Shown one piece after another: positions 1 through 57,423 of a DNA stretch of 64,000 nt. The notes beneath the pieces are model-generated. The model worked only from the letters and a program-made list of their open reading frames with translations, was not told the DNA's origin and made no database searches. A program made the position numbers and the translations under genes. Where the stretch lies: the NCBI RefSeq assembly GCF_050947875.1, contig NC_134573.1, forward strand, positions 69,106,315 to 69,170,314. The letters run 5' to 3'. The DNA is from Dermacentor variabilis (Eukaryota; Arthropoda; Arachnida; Ixodida; Ixodidae). The number at the start of each line of letters is the position of its first letter. Positions within the stretch are counted from its first letter, which is position 1.

Positions 1-1570
1 AATGGTTATAATGGCTCGAGACAATCCAATCACTACTTACAATATCACCGACGTGCTTAGGGCGCGTAATCGCCACATTTCCCGGGTGCAGTCAAGTTAT
101 CCTGCTTGCCTGCCAGAACGACGACCACAGACCTCATTCCCCAACGTAGTCAGCCTTCATCGTGCCTCCCTACCGTCTAGCTTTACACCCTCAGCACGTT
201 CACCGTCCACTTCGTGGTGTTTAAAACAACCTAATGTGCGCTTTTCCATTCCAGGAATAAGAAAGAATACTGACCTGCCTACCTTGGCCTTGAAGCAAGC
301 GACTCTGGATATTTGCACAATTTCTGCTTGAACCGTGTCCACACATTTACGAATGATAGCTCTTGCACTAAGACTAGCTCCACTCAATACACCATCCCGA
401 TCAATAAGCATCAGATGCAAGATGCCTTAGGTCACAACAACGACCGCTTCGGAGCTTGTTGTCATCCGAGGCGCCTTTGATTGTAATAACAACCAACCGG
501 CTAATCAGTGCGCGATGTTCTGCGACTCAAAGGCGGCCCTACAATGTCTTTTGTAAGCTCTTCATCGCGGGTCCTGTGAACAACTCGGGTTGGAAATACG
601 AGTTGCGCACCATTATATGATCGCGAAAGAACATGAGGTTGGGTTTCAGTGGCTGCCGGGTCATTGCGGTATTTTCGGCAATGACCTCGCCGACGAAGCT
701 GCTAAAAAAGCACACGAACCAACCAACCTTGTTTCTGTACCTTTATCGAGGACTGATGCTGCCCAACACTTAGGCGAGCTAGCGCACCGTATGTCATTGG
801 AGATGTGGCACACACCTGGATTCACCCAGCATTGATTGCATTCTCTCAATCCATCTATGCAATTGCGGCTGTTACCTTGTCTTCCTCGAAGTGTTGAACC
901 AATACTGTGCCGCTTACGCCGGCACGTCGAATTCACCAATGCATATACATGTTTCAATGCTGATAGCGCCGAATTCAATGCCTACGGTCTCGAGGAAACC
1001 ATAGAACACCTACTGTGCTACTTCCCATCCTTTTAAAATGAAAGACATGACCTCTGCACAGCTCTAAATTAGTTGGATGGACAACCATTCACCTTGAACA
1101 AGGTCTTCGGATCATTGCCTCGCATATCGCAGGCACCAAAGCCCACAAAAGCGCTGCTGAGATCCTTGAAGGCTACCGAACTGAGCTACCGTCTACGATC
1201 CGGACTGAGTGACTGTCATTGATGTAGAGCAAATACCTGTTGCGACATCGGTAACACTGTTACGATACAGCAGGTGCTTAAGAGACATGACGTGAAGGAA
1301 GAAGAAGACGGGAATTTGGGTCTCGCACAAGCTATTTTGCATCTTGGTCTCTGGCTGCGCTGCTTTTGGAAATACAGTGTCATCAGCTCCTTTATTTGGG
1401 TCGCTCCGCACGTAACATTTTGGTGGAGGTGCCGAACAGCGGACTTTCTCTTCTGCTCTTAATCTTTCCCACCCATTCTCCCTTTCCTCAATGTAGGGTA
1501 GCCAGCCGGGCTCAGTCCATGGTTAACATTTTTTTCTTATATTTACAATTTTGCCCTCTCTTTCTCTGAT
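1..1570 (+). mobile_element. I-type LINE, 3' end with RNase H (degenerate)
   Basis: The strand reads as the C-terminal half of a non-LTR polyprotein. VRFSIPGI-type linker residues at about 236-300 are followed by an RNase H domain at about 440-800, with FQWLPGHCGIFGNDLADEAA as its final conserved block. A C-terminal zinc-like tail follows (EETIEHLLC at 990-1015) and the ending SLKATELSYRL near 1190. Stops and frameshifts interrupt the frame, for example at about 557 and 1035. The 3' untranslated part continues to about 1570 and includes a GGGTAGCCAGCCGG motif (about 1497) also present in the short insert at 9635. An LTR piece sits in the 3' region. The 5' part lies outside the window. Confidence 0.75.
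1258..1417 (+). mobile_element. Gypsy-type LTR fragment inside LINE 3' region
   Basis: About 160 bp begins TGTTACGATACAG and ends CGCACGTAACA, giving inverted TGTTAC/GTAACA ends as in an LTR. It is followed by TTTTGGTGGAGGTGCC, which has the position of a primer-binding site. Only a few dozen bases of internal sequence remain before the LINE 3' region resumes near 1455. No matching second LTR is nearby. Confidence 0.5.
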
Positions 1571-3414
1571 GCGGACTTGGAGAACTGGGTATGTGCTAGT
1601 CAGTTTGTGTTGGTCTTCAATGAATCTCTTTAATGGCAACTTGGGTCCCTGGGCATGTAGCAATAGGTGTGTGGCTGCTCTCCAGTGAACGTATTTCCGT
1701 TAACTTGGGTAACAAAGAGCGTGCCCCTAAAAATGGGCCACTTTAGAATGACTACAATATTCGGTGGAAACCATCTCCCGCGGACGGTCGACAGTGATGC
1801 GTTTAGCATTGAATCAAAAGATCCCTTAAATGTCACGCATGCTGAGCGGAATTGGTTTGCATAAACCTACAAATTCCTCATAATTCCTTTCGCCTGCGCA
1901 ACCATTACAATTCCTACATGACAATCATTCGATACGAAGGCATGAATAAAGCAGCTCTCATCAACAAATGCGAGACACAGCAGAGTTGCATATTAAGCAT
2001 GCACTTCCGAGTCCTCTTTCGCGCATCGGATGGATGGCTGGATGGATGGATGGATGGATGCTATGAGCGTCCCTTTTGCAACGGGGCGGAGCGCCATCAA
2101 GCTGCAAGAACACTGGGCGCCATCTAGCCTTGCGCCGCGGAGCCTGCGCGTGGTCTCCGAGATGTCTTTTTGTCCCTGTCCTGTTGTCGTTTCTTTTCTC
2201 GGTTTTTGTGTTTCCCCTTAAGCACTGGAAATGCATGAAATGTCAACGAACCCAGCTTTTTGCCATGAGTATCAAGGTAAAAGGTGGCACAATGGCAGGA
2301 GAGAAGAAGGACGAAAAACGTGTGTGCGCCTGCTCAATTGGTAGGCAGCGCTCACCCGCCATTCACAAACATGCGCGGGCACTCGCTTAAAATAAATTTA
2401 AGCACGACAGTTCTCATTTGTGCGAGATAATCGAGTAATGACTTACAAACCTAGTATGTACCGGTATTAATGAATGCATACCTCAACCATGACGTCCACT
2501 TCTTTCTTATGTCCGAATACAACTATATACAAATATTGGAGTACAATTTCGATCGCGACGGTGCAACGAAAAGTTGGGCGGTGGTCCACAAGTCAACGAA
2601 CGTTTATGTTTGCATAATCTCTGATTTATGGAATGCTCTATCTGGCTTGTTTATATAAAAGCGACTGCAGGTAAAAGCAACTTTACACACGACGCCCATG
2701 CGGCATTCTGCGGAGTTGTTGGTATGCTCTACATAACACCTGTCAAGTCTTTTCTGACAGGTCCACTGATCCTTGTTTCTTCGTGTGGTAGCGTATTATG
2801 TATATCTTTTCTAACTTATTTGCGAATCCGTGTGTTGAATCCGTGTGTAGTGCCTAACTTCACAATTCTGTGTGACGAGAAAGTGACTATAAGGCGCACC
2901 CACCGCCCTCCTCTTCTTACCATCAATGCTTTCTGCAACTGCGCGAGAACAGACATGATGTCTGCCAGTGCATTTTGCCTTTTCAAGCGTTCTGAAGGAG
3001 TGGTCATGGCAGCACGAGAAAAATCTGCTTCTAATATACGCGGAACCTGCACATGAAAGCTGTTGCTCGTTGTTGCTCGCACGCCATGGTGAGGGCCGCT
3101 TAAGGCTTAGTGTGGCGATATATTTGCAGAGTCAGCTTACGCAAAACAGCGAAAGTTTTGGACACCACTGGGCAAATCTTTTGTTGTGAATGTATTATAA
3201 CCTGATGAGGGTGATGACATCGCGTTCATGCGCAGGCTTTAGTTCAATTATTTCTTTAATTGGTAGGATATGTTTATCATTTCTGATTCTGTCCATCCTC
3301 CTACAGCAGCTCAAGGTAGTCAGCTGTTCCTTAAACATAGTTTCCCTAACTTCCCTCCCGTTTTAGTCTTCCTCTTTCGCCCAATAATATCTTCTTGCTC
3401 CTTCCTTTACACAG
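1571..3414. other. No gene recognised; upstream flank or intron
   Basis: Apart from the short LINE scrap near 2030-2110 I see no coding domain here. An SLC5 exon ending in phase 0 should lie upstream of 3415, but no stretch with acceptor, donor and family-like residues was found, so it is probably left of the window. Confidence 0.4.
2028..2112 (-). mobile_element. LINE 3'-end scrap with GGAT-rich tail
   Basis: A run of GGATGGAT repeats is followed by GCTATGAGCGTCCC and AACGGGGCGG. The same block occurs at about 35718-35770, where it is the minus-strand 3' end of a larger LINE. I therefore read this as a 3' scrap of that family. Confidence 0.5.
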
Positions 3415-48490
<45,076 letters not shown>

Positions 48491-48933
48491 GTAAGGAAGG
48501 AATGCCACTCTTGTATATTTAAGACTGCGGAATGGTGCTCAATAAAGATATCGCATAATAGATAGCTTTCATGGAGCACATAAGCGTGTTGATCACGTAC
48601 GTAGTGATTAAACTAAGGTAGAGTGTTATCAAAGAAAACACGAAGAAAGAAACTTCATCGGATGTCACTATCAGTGTTAAAGAAAAGCTGACCGCCTGTT
48701 GAAATCTTTCGTCGTAATTAGGTAACGAATAGGAACATGCGGTTCACTGATTAAAGGAATGAGCCAGATCGTGTCTATTCTATGTTTTCTGGCTACCAGC
48801 AAAACATGGATGTCTAATAGGATTTCAAATTTTGCGTCTATATGGCATTAGGTTTATTTAAAACGCGGTCTTATTTAGTATTCACGCAAGCGCTGTGGTG
48901 CCATATTTTCCTTTTGTTTAGTTCAGATATCAC

Positions 48934-49922
48934 TAGGGACGCTATAACGTGAAACTATTCCAAACTTTTCTATTCCAATTCTGCTATCAGCCCTCCACCA
49001 TCGGTCAAAAACTTTTTTCGGCCACCCCCACTTCACCTGTCCGTCACGCGACGCCACGGAAACCGCGATACCTCCCCATCCGATATGATGTGTACATACT
49101 GCTTATGCATAATTTGACAGAAAGAAGAATAACAGTTATTTCTGATTCGACCCCTTTTCGCCATTAGCCCTCGGCTATTGGTAAAAAGTTTTCGGGCTGC
49201 ACCCACTACACCTGCCTGTCACGCGACGTCACAAAACCGCACAAACTCACCGCGTCAAAGTGACATGTACGCGATAAAAATGCATTAGTATGCAGAGCAA
49301 AACTGAATTTTCTGTGGAATAGCCGCAGGCTGCCCCGTTCCGAAAGGAATAAAAGATGGCTGCTGCCGATCGCTGAGACGCTGGGAACTCGCACCTGCCG
49401 GAGAGCATGGGTGTATTTGCGTATAATAAAACTTTTTGCGTGGTCGTGTAACGTTTTCGAGCACTTTCGGCACGCTTACCACCTCATTCTGCCAACTCTT
49501 CATTGCTGAGGGTCAGTTTTAGCGTCATTCTTAAGCTGCCGGTGTATGCCACTGCGATTTTCCACCAGCCACCCCAAGCTAAGTAAGGGAAAGCCGACCA
49601 ATCGCAGACGCCGGCACCGCCCTCTTCAACCGGTTATCGATTTTCAGTGCACTGGCTCTGCCCCAGCGAATCCCTCTCCACATGAGCGTTCTCCTCACCT
49701 CTTGTAAGCCGATTAGATACGACAAGCCGCTTGGTGCAGGCAATGTTATTCGTTTTTGAAGCAAACAAAAGTGACCTCCTATGAACGAAGAGAGCGTTTG
49801 ATTGGTCTGTTTAGGCAACCCTGTGGGTGCCCGCCCGGTGCTTGCGTCGGTGGTTACGCAAGTTTGACGTCAGGAGATTGGAATATAAACATATTGGAAT
49901 AGTTTTACGTTATAGGGCCCTA
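48934..49922 (-). mobile_element. Non-autonomous DNA element, copy 2
   Basis: Starts TAGGGACGCTATAACGTGAA and ends GTTTTACGTTATAGGGCCCT. Ends and interior correspond, inverted, to the copy at 43402-44387. No coding sequence of its own. It lies 440 bp downstream of the last exon found. Confidence 0.8.
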
Positions 49923-50115
49923 CGTTTATATAATTGCAATGTCATAGTATTCTCGTTATTTGAGTTCATAATGATTACGACCCCTGCACGTGTCACTTCC
50001 ATTACATAAACTTGTAGTAATCGTTGTTATTATTTTTCGCATGTACCCCACTCCCCTCTATAATGCCTTGGCACTTCAGGGTATGTGAAATAAAGAAATA
50101 AAAATAAATAAATAG
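49923..50115 (+). mobile_element. LINE 3'-end scrap with AATAAATA tail
   Basis: The segment between the DNA element and an AAATAAAAATAAATAAATA end resembles the 3' untranslated end of CR1/Jockey-like LINEs. No coding sequence. Confidence 0.4.
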
Positions 50116-50279
50116 CTTGTTCTAACAATGTCTTTGAAAATTGCCTGCTTGCAGAACAATGCCGGTGCTGTACCATCGGTTCTGATTTACAAGGTACGAT
50201 CTTTCTTAAAAAAATATTTTCTATCCTTATATATGCATGCTGTGTAAGTAGTCCACGCGTCAGCTAACCTTTTCCTTTT

Positions 50280-50975
50280 ATTGCAAATTATATTGGCACC
50301 CTTGGAAAGTTTTGCGATCAGCTTCGCCGTTGCAAGGGTTGCCTTGATGTTCCATATAAAGTGCAAGTGCGATAACATCGCGGCCCCGCGGCGTGTACTG
50401 TAGCTGCGAGCGAAAGCTTGCGAGGGTGAGCCGAGAAGGAACGTGGCTTGATGCGGCGGTGGCTTCTCGCGTTCGCGAAGGTGGAAGGCGGGTAGAGTGA
50501 GCGCCGACTTCTCACGCGCACAAGGGCAGGGATATGTGCACGCGCTAGTAAGGGGTGAAGGGGGCAGGTTAGGGCGCATCTTCTACTCCAGCTGCGGCGG
50601 CTGTGTGCGGCAGCACGCGTCCTATCTTGAAGGCAATCTGGGCTTGGTTCGAAGGCTAGTCGACAGGAGACAGCTGATGGCTTCGTGTGCGCTGTGTTCT
50701 CGCGCGCCTACTTCGCTGAAGCGAGACGCTGCACGAAGGGGAGACGCTTGCCGCTGCTGGCGCTTTTCATCGCGCCAGCGTTCTGACAGTGAGAGTCTGC
50801 CGTCACCGAGTGAGATAGGTTCGTGTTTGTCTTTGCGCGCGTCACAACGTGCTTGTTAATTAAGTTGGTAAAACTTACAGCAGGTTATGAAGCTGATAAA
50901 ATGACCAACCTTACTTCGTATAGCTGTCTAATAATTTGCTATTGCAATGAATGCTTCGTCCGGTCGGGTGAAATG
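50280..50975 (-). repeat. TTGCGATAGCAA element, inverted copy
   Basis: On the minus strand it starts TTTCACCCGACCGGACGAAG, TTGCAATAGCAAATTATTAG and ACAGCTATACGAAGTAAGG, continues through GAACACAGCGCACACGAAGC and ends near CTTTATATGGAACATCAAGG, following the order of the copy at 5460. Confidence 0.6.
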
Positions 50976-51303
50976 GTGACTTTCTAAATGCATCAAGTTG
51001 TCTGTTCTTACGTTTTCGCTGCTGAAGTACAGTTCGTAGCTCGGAGTCCAGAACACGGTGACTGCTTTTACGACGGGGTAGAGTAAGGAATGTTCGACAG
51101 AACCACCGGTGCACGAGATTCTCAGCAAACCTTCACGAAGTGCTGATAAAGAATATTTACTGGCGTGGATAAACAATAGGCTCGCACCTGCACTGCAACG
51201 TTTCTCCTGAACCCCCACTGTAGACTTTCAGTTCAGTTCACTGGTTCAGTTCAGATGTTCAGTGGTTTCATTGACTGAATTTTAACCCAAAAGTGTATTA
51301 TGC

Positions 51304-51383
51304 TGTATTTGTTGGAGAAGTATGGGAGAGGCCTTTGCCCTGTAGTGGGCGTAACCAGGCTGATGGTGATGGTGATGATGATG
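51304..51383 (+). mobile_element. RTE LINE, 80-bp 3' remnant
   Basis: GAAGTATGGGAGAGGCCTTT through the GATGGTGATGATGATG tail is the last part of the RTE gene. Exact 9-bp flanks GTATTATGC at 51295-51303 and 51384-51392 show it is a very short target-primed insertion. Confidence 0.85.
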
Positions 51384-51581
51384 GTATTATGCAGGGCTCC
51401 GCGGAAAATCGGTGCGCTTCACGTGCGTCACGCAGTCAACATCACGCACATTACCTGGCATGTTTACGAGGTGGCGGCACTCTGCCCTTTTGTTTGGGAG
51501 AACGGTATGACGACACAGAGGTGGGAGGGAGGTGGTGGTGGTAACAACTTTATTTCGTCAACAGAAAGGATTTGGTTGACT

Positions 51582-54500
51582 TTAATGGGCTTCCAGGGTG
51601 CGTGAGATGGCTGTCCGATCAGTTCCTCTAGTGCCGCCTGTTATGGTCGTGAGGGCTTGTCTGTCGGCGACTTCCAAAGCCCAGCTGACGGCCTGCAGTT
51701 GAACCGCTGGGTCTGAGCTGGACACCGCATCCTCTCCCTTTTGCTTGTTAGAGAGTTGCCATTCCCTTTTCGGTTTTAGATTGTCGCAATCGAATAAAAT
51801 GTGTTTTAAATCTGCCTTTGTAACCCCGCAGAGCTTAGATTCGGGGGTGTAGACTCCTGGGTAGGCCTTGGAGTATATATAGGGGTTGGGGATGGTGTTA
51901 GTTTGTAGCTTCCGCCAGGCCACTTGTTGATGTTTATTAATACTTTTGTCCGGTGGCGGAAGCGTCCTTCTGTTGTTTCCCTAATATAATGTTATCTCGT
52001 GGTAGGTGGTCAAGGTCTCTCTGGCCGACCTCAGGACCGGCTCGCCCACTGCCCGGTTGACGAAACCTCGGGCTAAGTTGTGGGCCGCCTCGTTCCAAGG
52101 ATGCGACGCGTGGGCCGGAACCCATATGATTCTAACAGGTCTGGCGTTTAAATTTTGAGGTTTTAGGATTTGTTTGGCGGGTTTGTGGACCCACCCTTTT
52201 GCAATGTTTCGAACCGCTGTCTTCGAGTCGCTAAAAATAGTGTTGGCTTCAGTGCTTATAATGGCTAGGGTGATGGCCGCTTCCTCCGCCTCGTGTGCCT
52301 TTCTTGCTCCGAACGGATGCGGCGGAGATTGGCTTTAAGTCCATTTCCACGATGCCTATCGAAAAGGCATCGTGATAACGGAGCTCTGCAACGTCCGTAC
52401 AGACTGCCTCCTTATGGTTTGAATATATTGCCTGTGGAGAGCTTTGGCTCTCGCCTTCCTCCTTTCTGATTGGTGTACGGGATGCATGTTTTTCCGTATT
52501 GGATCTATTCTCAGATACTTGTGTATGTCTCTAGGCATTTGCACGGCATCCGTCCCTATGCATTTTTGCCTGATATCCAAGGTTCTTAGAATGTGTCTTC
52601 TCGTGGCCGTTTTTGTTAGCCTGTCGTACTATGCGATTCTGAGCGCCTCGACTAGCTCGGGAAGCGTGTTGTGTATGCCTAACATTAGCATCCCTTCTGT
52701 TGATGTATACATAAGGAGATGAAGGGTTGCCTTGTATGATTGTCTTATGAGGCATTCAACCTTGTTCTTTTTCGTTGCCTGAAGTTTGAGACAGGGGAGA
52801 GAATATACTATACGGCTGAGCACGAAAGCCTGCACTAGCCTCCTCAAATCTATTTCTTTCATACCCTGGTGTTTCTTAGCTATTCGTCTTATGAGCCTGT
52901 TGGTTTGTCCAACGCATGCGACTAGTTTGTTTAGTTGTGTTTTTCCGATTGTTTTGAATGTGCATTCCTAAGATTCTCAAGGTTTTTACTTCTTGCACTT
53001 TTGTGCCATCAACCCTAACGTCCAATTGTGCCAGGGGATCGTTTTTCTTTGGTCTGTGTCTGATAACTAGGAGTTCGGATTATTGTGGCCAGCACGTTAG
53101 TCCGACTCTCCTGGCGTATCCGGTCACTATATTCGCTCCCGTCTGTAGCGCGCTCTCTAGATCACCTTCGTTTCCCCTGACTGTCCAGAGGGTGATGTCC
53201 TCTGCGCAGAGTGCCGAGGATAAGTTTGGTACGGCGGCAAGAAGCTTGGCCATGGGTATGAGGGTTATGTTGAACAGAAAGGATGGCAGCACTAACCCCT
53301 GCGGTGTGCCTTTGCTTCCTAATTGTAGTGTATCTGATTTGATGCTACGGAATGTTATTTGAGCTGTTCTGTCAGTTAGAAAAGCCTTGATGAGTATATT
53401 CTCTTTCTCACGTTTAAGTCGGAGAGGGCATTCATGATGGCATTGTGGGTGACATTATCGAAGGCTTTGGTGAAGTCCAGTGCCATTATTGCTTTAGTGT
53501 TGGTGTTATTCGGCGTGTTTATTATCTCTTCCGAAAGCCTGAGCAATATATCTTGCGTAGACAGGTTGGGGCGGAAGCCTATCATCGTGTGCGGAAAGAG
53601 ATTGTGCTTGTCCATGTGGTCTTGTAATCTAATTATCGCCACGTGCTCCAATAGTTTCCCTAAGGATGATGTTAGGGTTATGGGTCTGAGGTTGCCTAGT
53701 ACAGGTTTCTTGCCTGGCTTGGGTATGAGAGTTACCATGGCGTGTTTCCACGTCTCTAGCAGCCACCCATATTTCCAGCACTTGTTAAAGTACTCCGTGA
53801 TCCCTTGAATAGAGTCCTCATCTAGATTTTTTCATATTTTGTTCGTCCCCCCATCCGCTCCTGGAGCGGATGATGTTCTAAGTTTCTGCATGGCCGCCTT
53901 TACCTCTGCTTTTTCGTCAAGTTCAGGGTTGGGGTTGCCACTATAGTTGGGAAACGTCAGGTTTTTCGTTGTGCATAGCTATCGGTTGTGTGATTCCGTT
54001 ATCATCTCTTCGTCATTAAGTGGGCTTGCATGAATTATGCGTGTTACATCCCTCTGGTGAGCGGCTCTGCTGTTTTCTGGGTCTAAAAGATGTCTCAGAA
54101 GATGGCATGTGTCTTTGAGCCCCCATTTTTCGCTCATTTGATCACATGCTTGTCCCCATTGCTGTTTTATTGTGTTTTGAGAATGACTTTCGATTTCTTT
54201 TTCTAGTTTGGCTATTCTAATTCTAAGTTTTCTGTTGTGTTTTTGTTTCATTCATCTTTTTTATAAGCTAGTATGTGCCCGCCACATGTAATAACCTGCT
54301 GTCAGCGGCTTTGTTTTGGGCTGCTGTCTCTATCGTCTAGGTGGTGCGCTCGGCGTGTTTCAAGAGTTCGTGAATTCATTCATTTAGGTTTTCAATCTTC
54401 TTGCCATCTTGGTTAACCTGTCTCCTTTCTCTGAATTTATCCCAGTCTACCACCCGCGTCACCCTTCTTCTTCCCTTCTTGAGCGTACTGCTGGGCATAG

Positions 54501-55140
54501 TGGTCTCTATAATGTAATGGTCGCTCCCTAGATTTTCGTTCGTGTTGTGCCATTGTGCACCTACCACGTTTTTGCATAGGGTCAAGTCAGGGCATGTGTT
54601 TGCTTGCACCCTGTTCCCTATCCTAGTTGGCTCCAGCGGATCTGTCAGCAGCGTGTATCCTTCGTCGTGAACATGTTGCCAGTGGCTAGTTCTTTACTTT
54701 AAATTTGTTCTGTAACCCCGTGCCATGTGTTGTACGTTCATATTTGCGAATACTATTAGGGTTTCAGTTTTACTGATTTTTCTGGCTTCGTTCATGGCTT
54801 TTATTATGGGGGAGGATGCCGCCTCGGGGGTGCTATATATATTTAGAATGAAGAGCGGGGCCTCGCTTCTTTTTAGGGGTATGACCTCTATCAGGAGGCA
54901 GCCTGCACCGTTCGATCGAATTTCGTGCTCTACTGCCGTTAGATTTCTATGGACCAAGAAGGCCGTGAGTGGTTTTTCTTCCTTGCCGTTTTCATATGTT
55001 TTATAATCCCGAACTTTTACTTTTTTTCCTGGTTTCTTGTAGGGCTATGACATCTGGGATTTTTTTCTTTTTCAAGGTTTTGAATGTAGAGCTCTAGGTT
55101 CTCCCGCTTTCCGCGGAAGCTCCTACGGTTCCATTGCCAT
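51582..55140 (-). pseudogene. LINE ORF2 (endonuclease, RT, RNase H), disrupted
   Basis: Endonuclease: IWQWNRRSFRGKRENLELYI near 55137, then a damaged catalytic block (IVFANMNVQH where family members read G-D-F-N-A-Q-H), then NLGSDHYIIET (His kept). RT: LIPKPGKKPVLGNLRPITLT, MALDFTKAFDNVTHNAIM, GTPQGLVLPSFLFNI. The catalytic box reads CAEDITLW instead of Y-A-D-D. RNase H: PISAASVRSKKAHEAEEAAI, TIFSDSKTAVRNIAK, IIWVPAHASHPWNEAAHNLA. Tail: AYPGVYTPESKLCGVTKADL and HILFDCDN. Stops and shifts throughout. Confidence 0.82.
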
Positions 55141-56720
55141 ATTCTTATCCCCGTCTGGCGCTTCCCCATGATTGGCTTTAGGGAGGGAGATGGATTGCGC
55201 TATGGTGGAGGCCATGGGTCTCGGGGCCGGAAAGAGTTTGCCCATCACCTTAACCAATTGCTTGTCATGTTTCTGTACTAGCTCGTTTGTAGCCTTTGCT
55301 GCGTCTGTAAGGACTCTTACTTGTTCTGCTAAGGTTTTATATTGTTCCCTGGTCTCGTTTCTGATAGCTGTAAAGCGTGCTTCTATGTTTGCTTCAATAT
55401 TGTTTTGCCTTTCCTCAATTTCGTCTAATCTCGTTGCCGCTGTTCTTAATAGGCTCATTACTTCTTCGTGATTCCGTTTTTCGTGATTATCTGAGTCTTC
55501 CATCAATCTCTTTTTTGCCGGTGGTCCTCTTGCAGGTGAGGGTGCCCTCGATGATACGTTTGACGGGGGGAGGGAGGCCCTCGGCGGTTCCTGTGTTAAG
55601 ATCGCGGGTTGTAGAGCAATATGTGCTTTACTTTCTTGCTGCTGTTGCGTTATTGCCTTCGTTAGTACCTGAATGATCGTTTCTTGTTTTTGTATGATTG
55701 CTTTAAGTTCTTTAATTTCATTACTCTCGTGGGAGGATTCAGGTGTACCGCTCACCTGATGTGGTGTTCCTTCCCGCCAGGCGTTCGGCAGCGCCGGGTA
55801 TCACTCCGAGCGGTCTCATTTTTCTCCGTCGTTACCCTGGGCTCGGTTTCTCGATCTGTTTCTGCCTGACTGTTGCTGCTGCTGGTTCGGGCGCGCAGGT
55901 TGCGCTCCCTGTCCCTACGGTCACTGAAATTCCACTTGAGGCTTGCCATTCCGTTTCTTGTTTCCCTTGGCGGGCGGTCTCTCATATCTGATCCCGCGAA
56001 ATGTTCTCCCTTACACATGATGCACTTCGGCGTGCTCGTTGGCTCGTCTTGGACCGGACGCTCGTCGCCGAACCTGTAGCAGAGGTTTCCTCGTTCTTCC
56101 GGACACACGTCCGAGCGATGTCCTGGTCTTCTACAGTTTTAGCATGCTTTCACTTTGGGTCTGAAGAGGTAGCAGCTGTGGATTCTTCCGCCGAATCGAA
56201 TGGAGTCCGGGACTCTCTTGGTGTTGGCGAAATTGATGAACAGGGCTTTTGATTATTTTTCCATCCTTCTTGCGTCCACAATCTCTAGTTGTTGGTTGAC
56301 TTTAACGATGTCCTCCACGATCTCGGCGTGGCTTTGGTCTTCTAGAACGTGATACGCTATCCCCTTGATGCTGTTTTCCGGTGTCGCTACGTAGGCATAC
56401 GTCGAATAGACTTGGTCTAGGATTTTGATATGTTGTACTTCCGCGTATTTTCCTGCGCGTTCCCTAGAAGGGGTGCTCACTGTAAAGGAGTTGTCAAAAG
56501 GATTGATCCTGACTTGGTCGTGTTGTTTGATTTCCCCAAATTTCATTCCGATGTCCAGGCACAAGGCGTACAGTAGTGTAGTGGCCGTGTGGTCTCGGAG
56601 CCGAAGTCCGCCTCTTGGCCGGTGTACGATCTTGTAGTCGCTCTTTGGCATACACGGGAGCGGCTTCTTTTTATATTGGCGGCGTCTTATCGATGGACTC
56701 ACTCCAATCGGAGGCATCAC
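55123..56720 (-). pseudogene. LINE ORF1 (gag-like with zinc knuckles), disrupted
   Basis: Starts near 56720 (MMPPIGVSPSIRRRQYKKKP). The conserved core follows: SDYKIVHRPRGGLRLRDHTA, INPFDNSFTVSTP, YVATPENSIKGIAYHV. A frame break occurs near 56250. Then come NCRRPGHRSDVCPEERGNLC- and CIMCKGEHFAG-type Cys/His knuckles (56150-56000; the first spans the frame break near 56108) and a Ser/Arg/Glu-rich tail. A separate frame 55755-55123 begins MSGTPESSHESNEIKELKAI and is a coiled-coil segment. The protein would bind element RNA. Confidence 0.75.
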
Positions 56721-56775
56721 GTGGCAGTCGAGACTACCACTGCCACCTTCCAGAAAAGGGCGTCACCGTGCCCCT

Positions 56776-56783
56776 ATAAAAGG
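56776..56783 (+). promoter_or_regulatory. TATA-like motif in LINE 5' region
   Basis: TATAAAAG is followed about 30 bases later by GGCACAGGCTACAGTTC. The position, about 200 bp before the ORF1 start, suits a 5' promoter of the LINE, but LINE promoters are usually internal and TATA-less, so this may be chance. Confidence 0.3.
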
Positions 56784-56983
56784 CGACGGAACGGCTGGCA
56801 CAGGCTACAGTTCGGCAGCAGCGCACCGTCCATACAGCGCTAATAACCATCGTCTGCTTTCGCAGGTGAGCGAACTGTTTAGGAGTCTAGCGTTTTATTG
56901 GATTGTCCTGTGCGCTGCTGCCGAACAAAGTGTGTATTGATATTGATGTATACTTGCTTTGTTGTCTGACCTAATCAGGCAAA

Positions 56984-57339
56984 ATGGATGTGATAGAGTT
57001 GTGCCGACAACTAGAGAATTTCAAAAGGGACATGCGAACGGAACTCAGAGAATTGAAAGACAGCGTAGATTTTTGTTCCACTGCATGTGATGGAATGCAC
57101 GGCCTCACGAAAGATATAGCTGATTTGAGGGCTGAGATCAAGGAGCTAGTGAAACTGAATGTTCATTGCAAGGCAGAGAACGAAAGGTTGTCACAAAGAA
57201 TAAACGAACTAGAATAGTATCAAAGAGCCAATAATTTAGAAATTAAAGGCGTGCCCGGTGGAAATGACGTCATGACAGTGATAGAAAGAATTGGAGTAGC
57301 GGTTGGCGAGAGCGTTTCAGAAAGTGATATTGATACGTG

Positions 57340-57342
<3 letters not shown>
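56984..57342 (+). pseudogene. CR1-like ORF1, N-terminal part
   Basis: MDVIELCRQLENFKRDMRTE opens a heptad-rich coiled coil (LRAEIKELVKLNVHCKAENE). An in-frame TAG at 57215-57217 replaces a residue inside ELE-YQRANNLEIKGVP. The frame continues to DIDTC at the insertion site. The coiled coil would mediate self-association of the RNA-binding protein. Confidence 0.75.
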
Positions 57343-57417
<75 letters not shown>

Positions 57418-57423
57418 GCCTAG

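Larger units (their letters stand above)
51524..56750 (-). mobile_element. I-superfamily LINE, near full length, defective
   Basis: Minus strand, 5.2 kb. ORF1 with zinc knuckles (56720-55123), then ORF2 with endonuclease (about 55137-54376), RT (about 53740-53040), RNase H (about 52400-51950) and a C-terminal tail ending at 51582. The 3' end is CACCACCACC-rich with AATAAAG-like bases near 51545. The order and the presence of RNase H place it in the I superfamily (I/LOA-like). Many frameshifts, and catalytic residues are damaged. Confidence 0.85.

Noticed and set aside
1418..1455. Complete LTR retrotransposon at the left edge
   Set aside because: Only one LTR and a few dozen internal bases are present. 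No second LTR or target duplication was found.
50153..50194. Candidate next SLC5 exon: cttgcag, 39 bases, then gtacga
   Set aside because: Borders and length fit phase 0, but the residues (NNAGAVPSVLIYK) do not match the expected helix, and the pyrimidine tract is poor.
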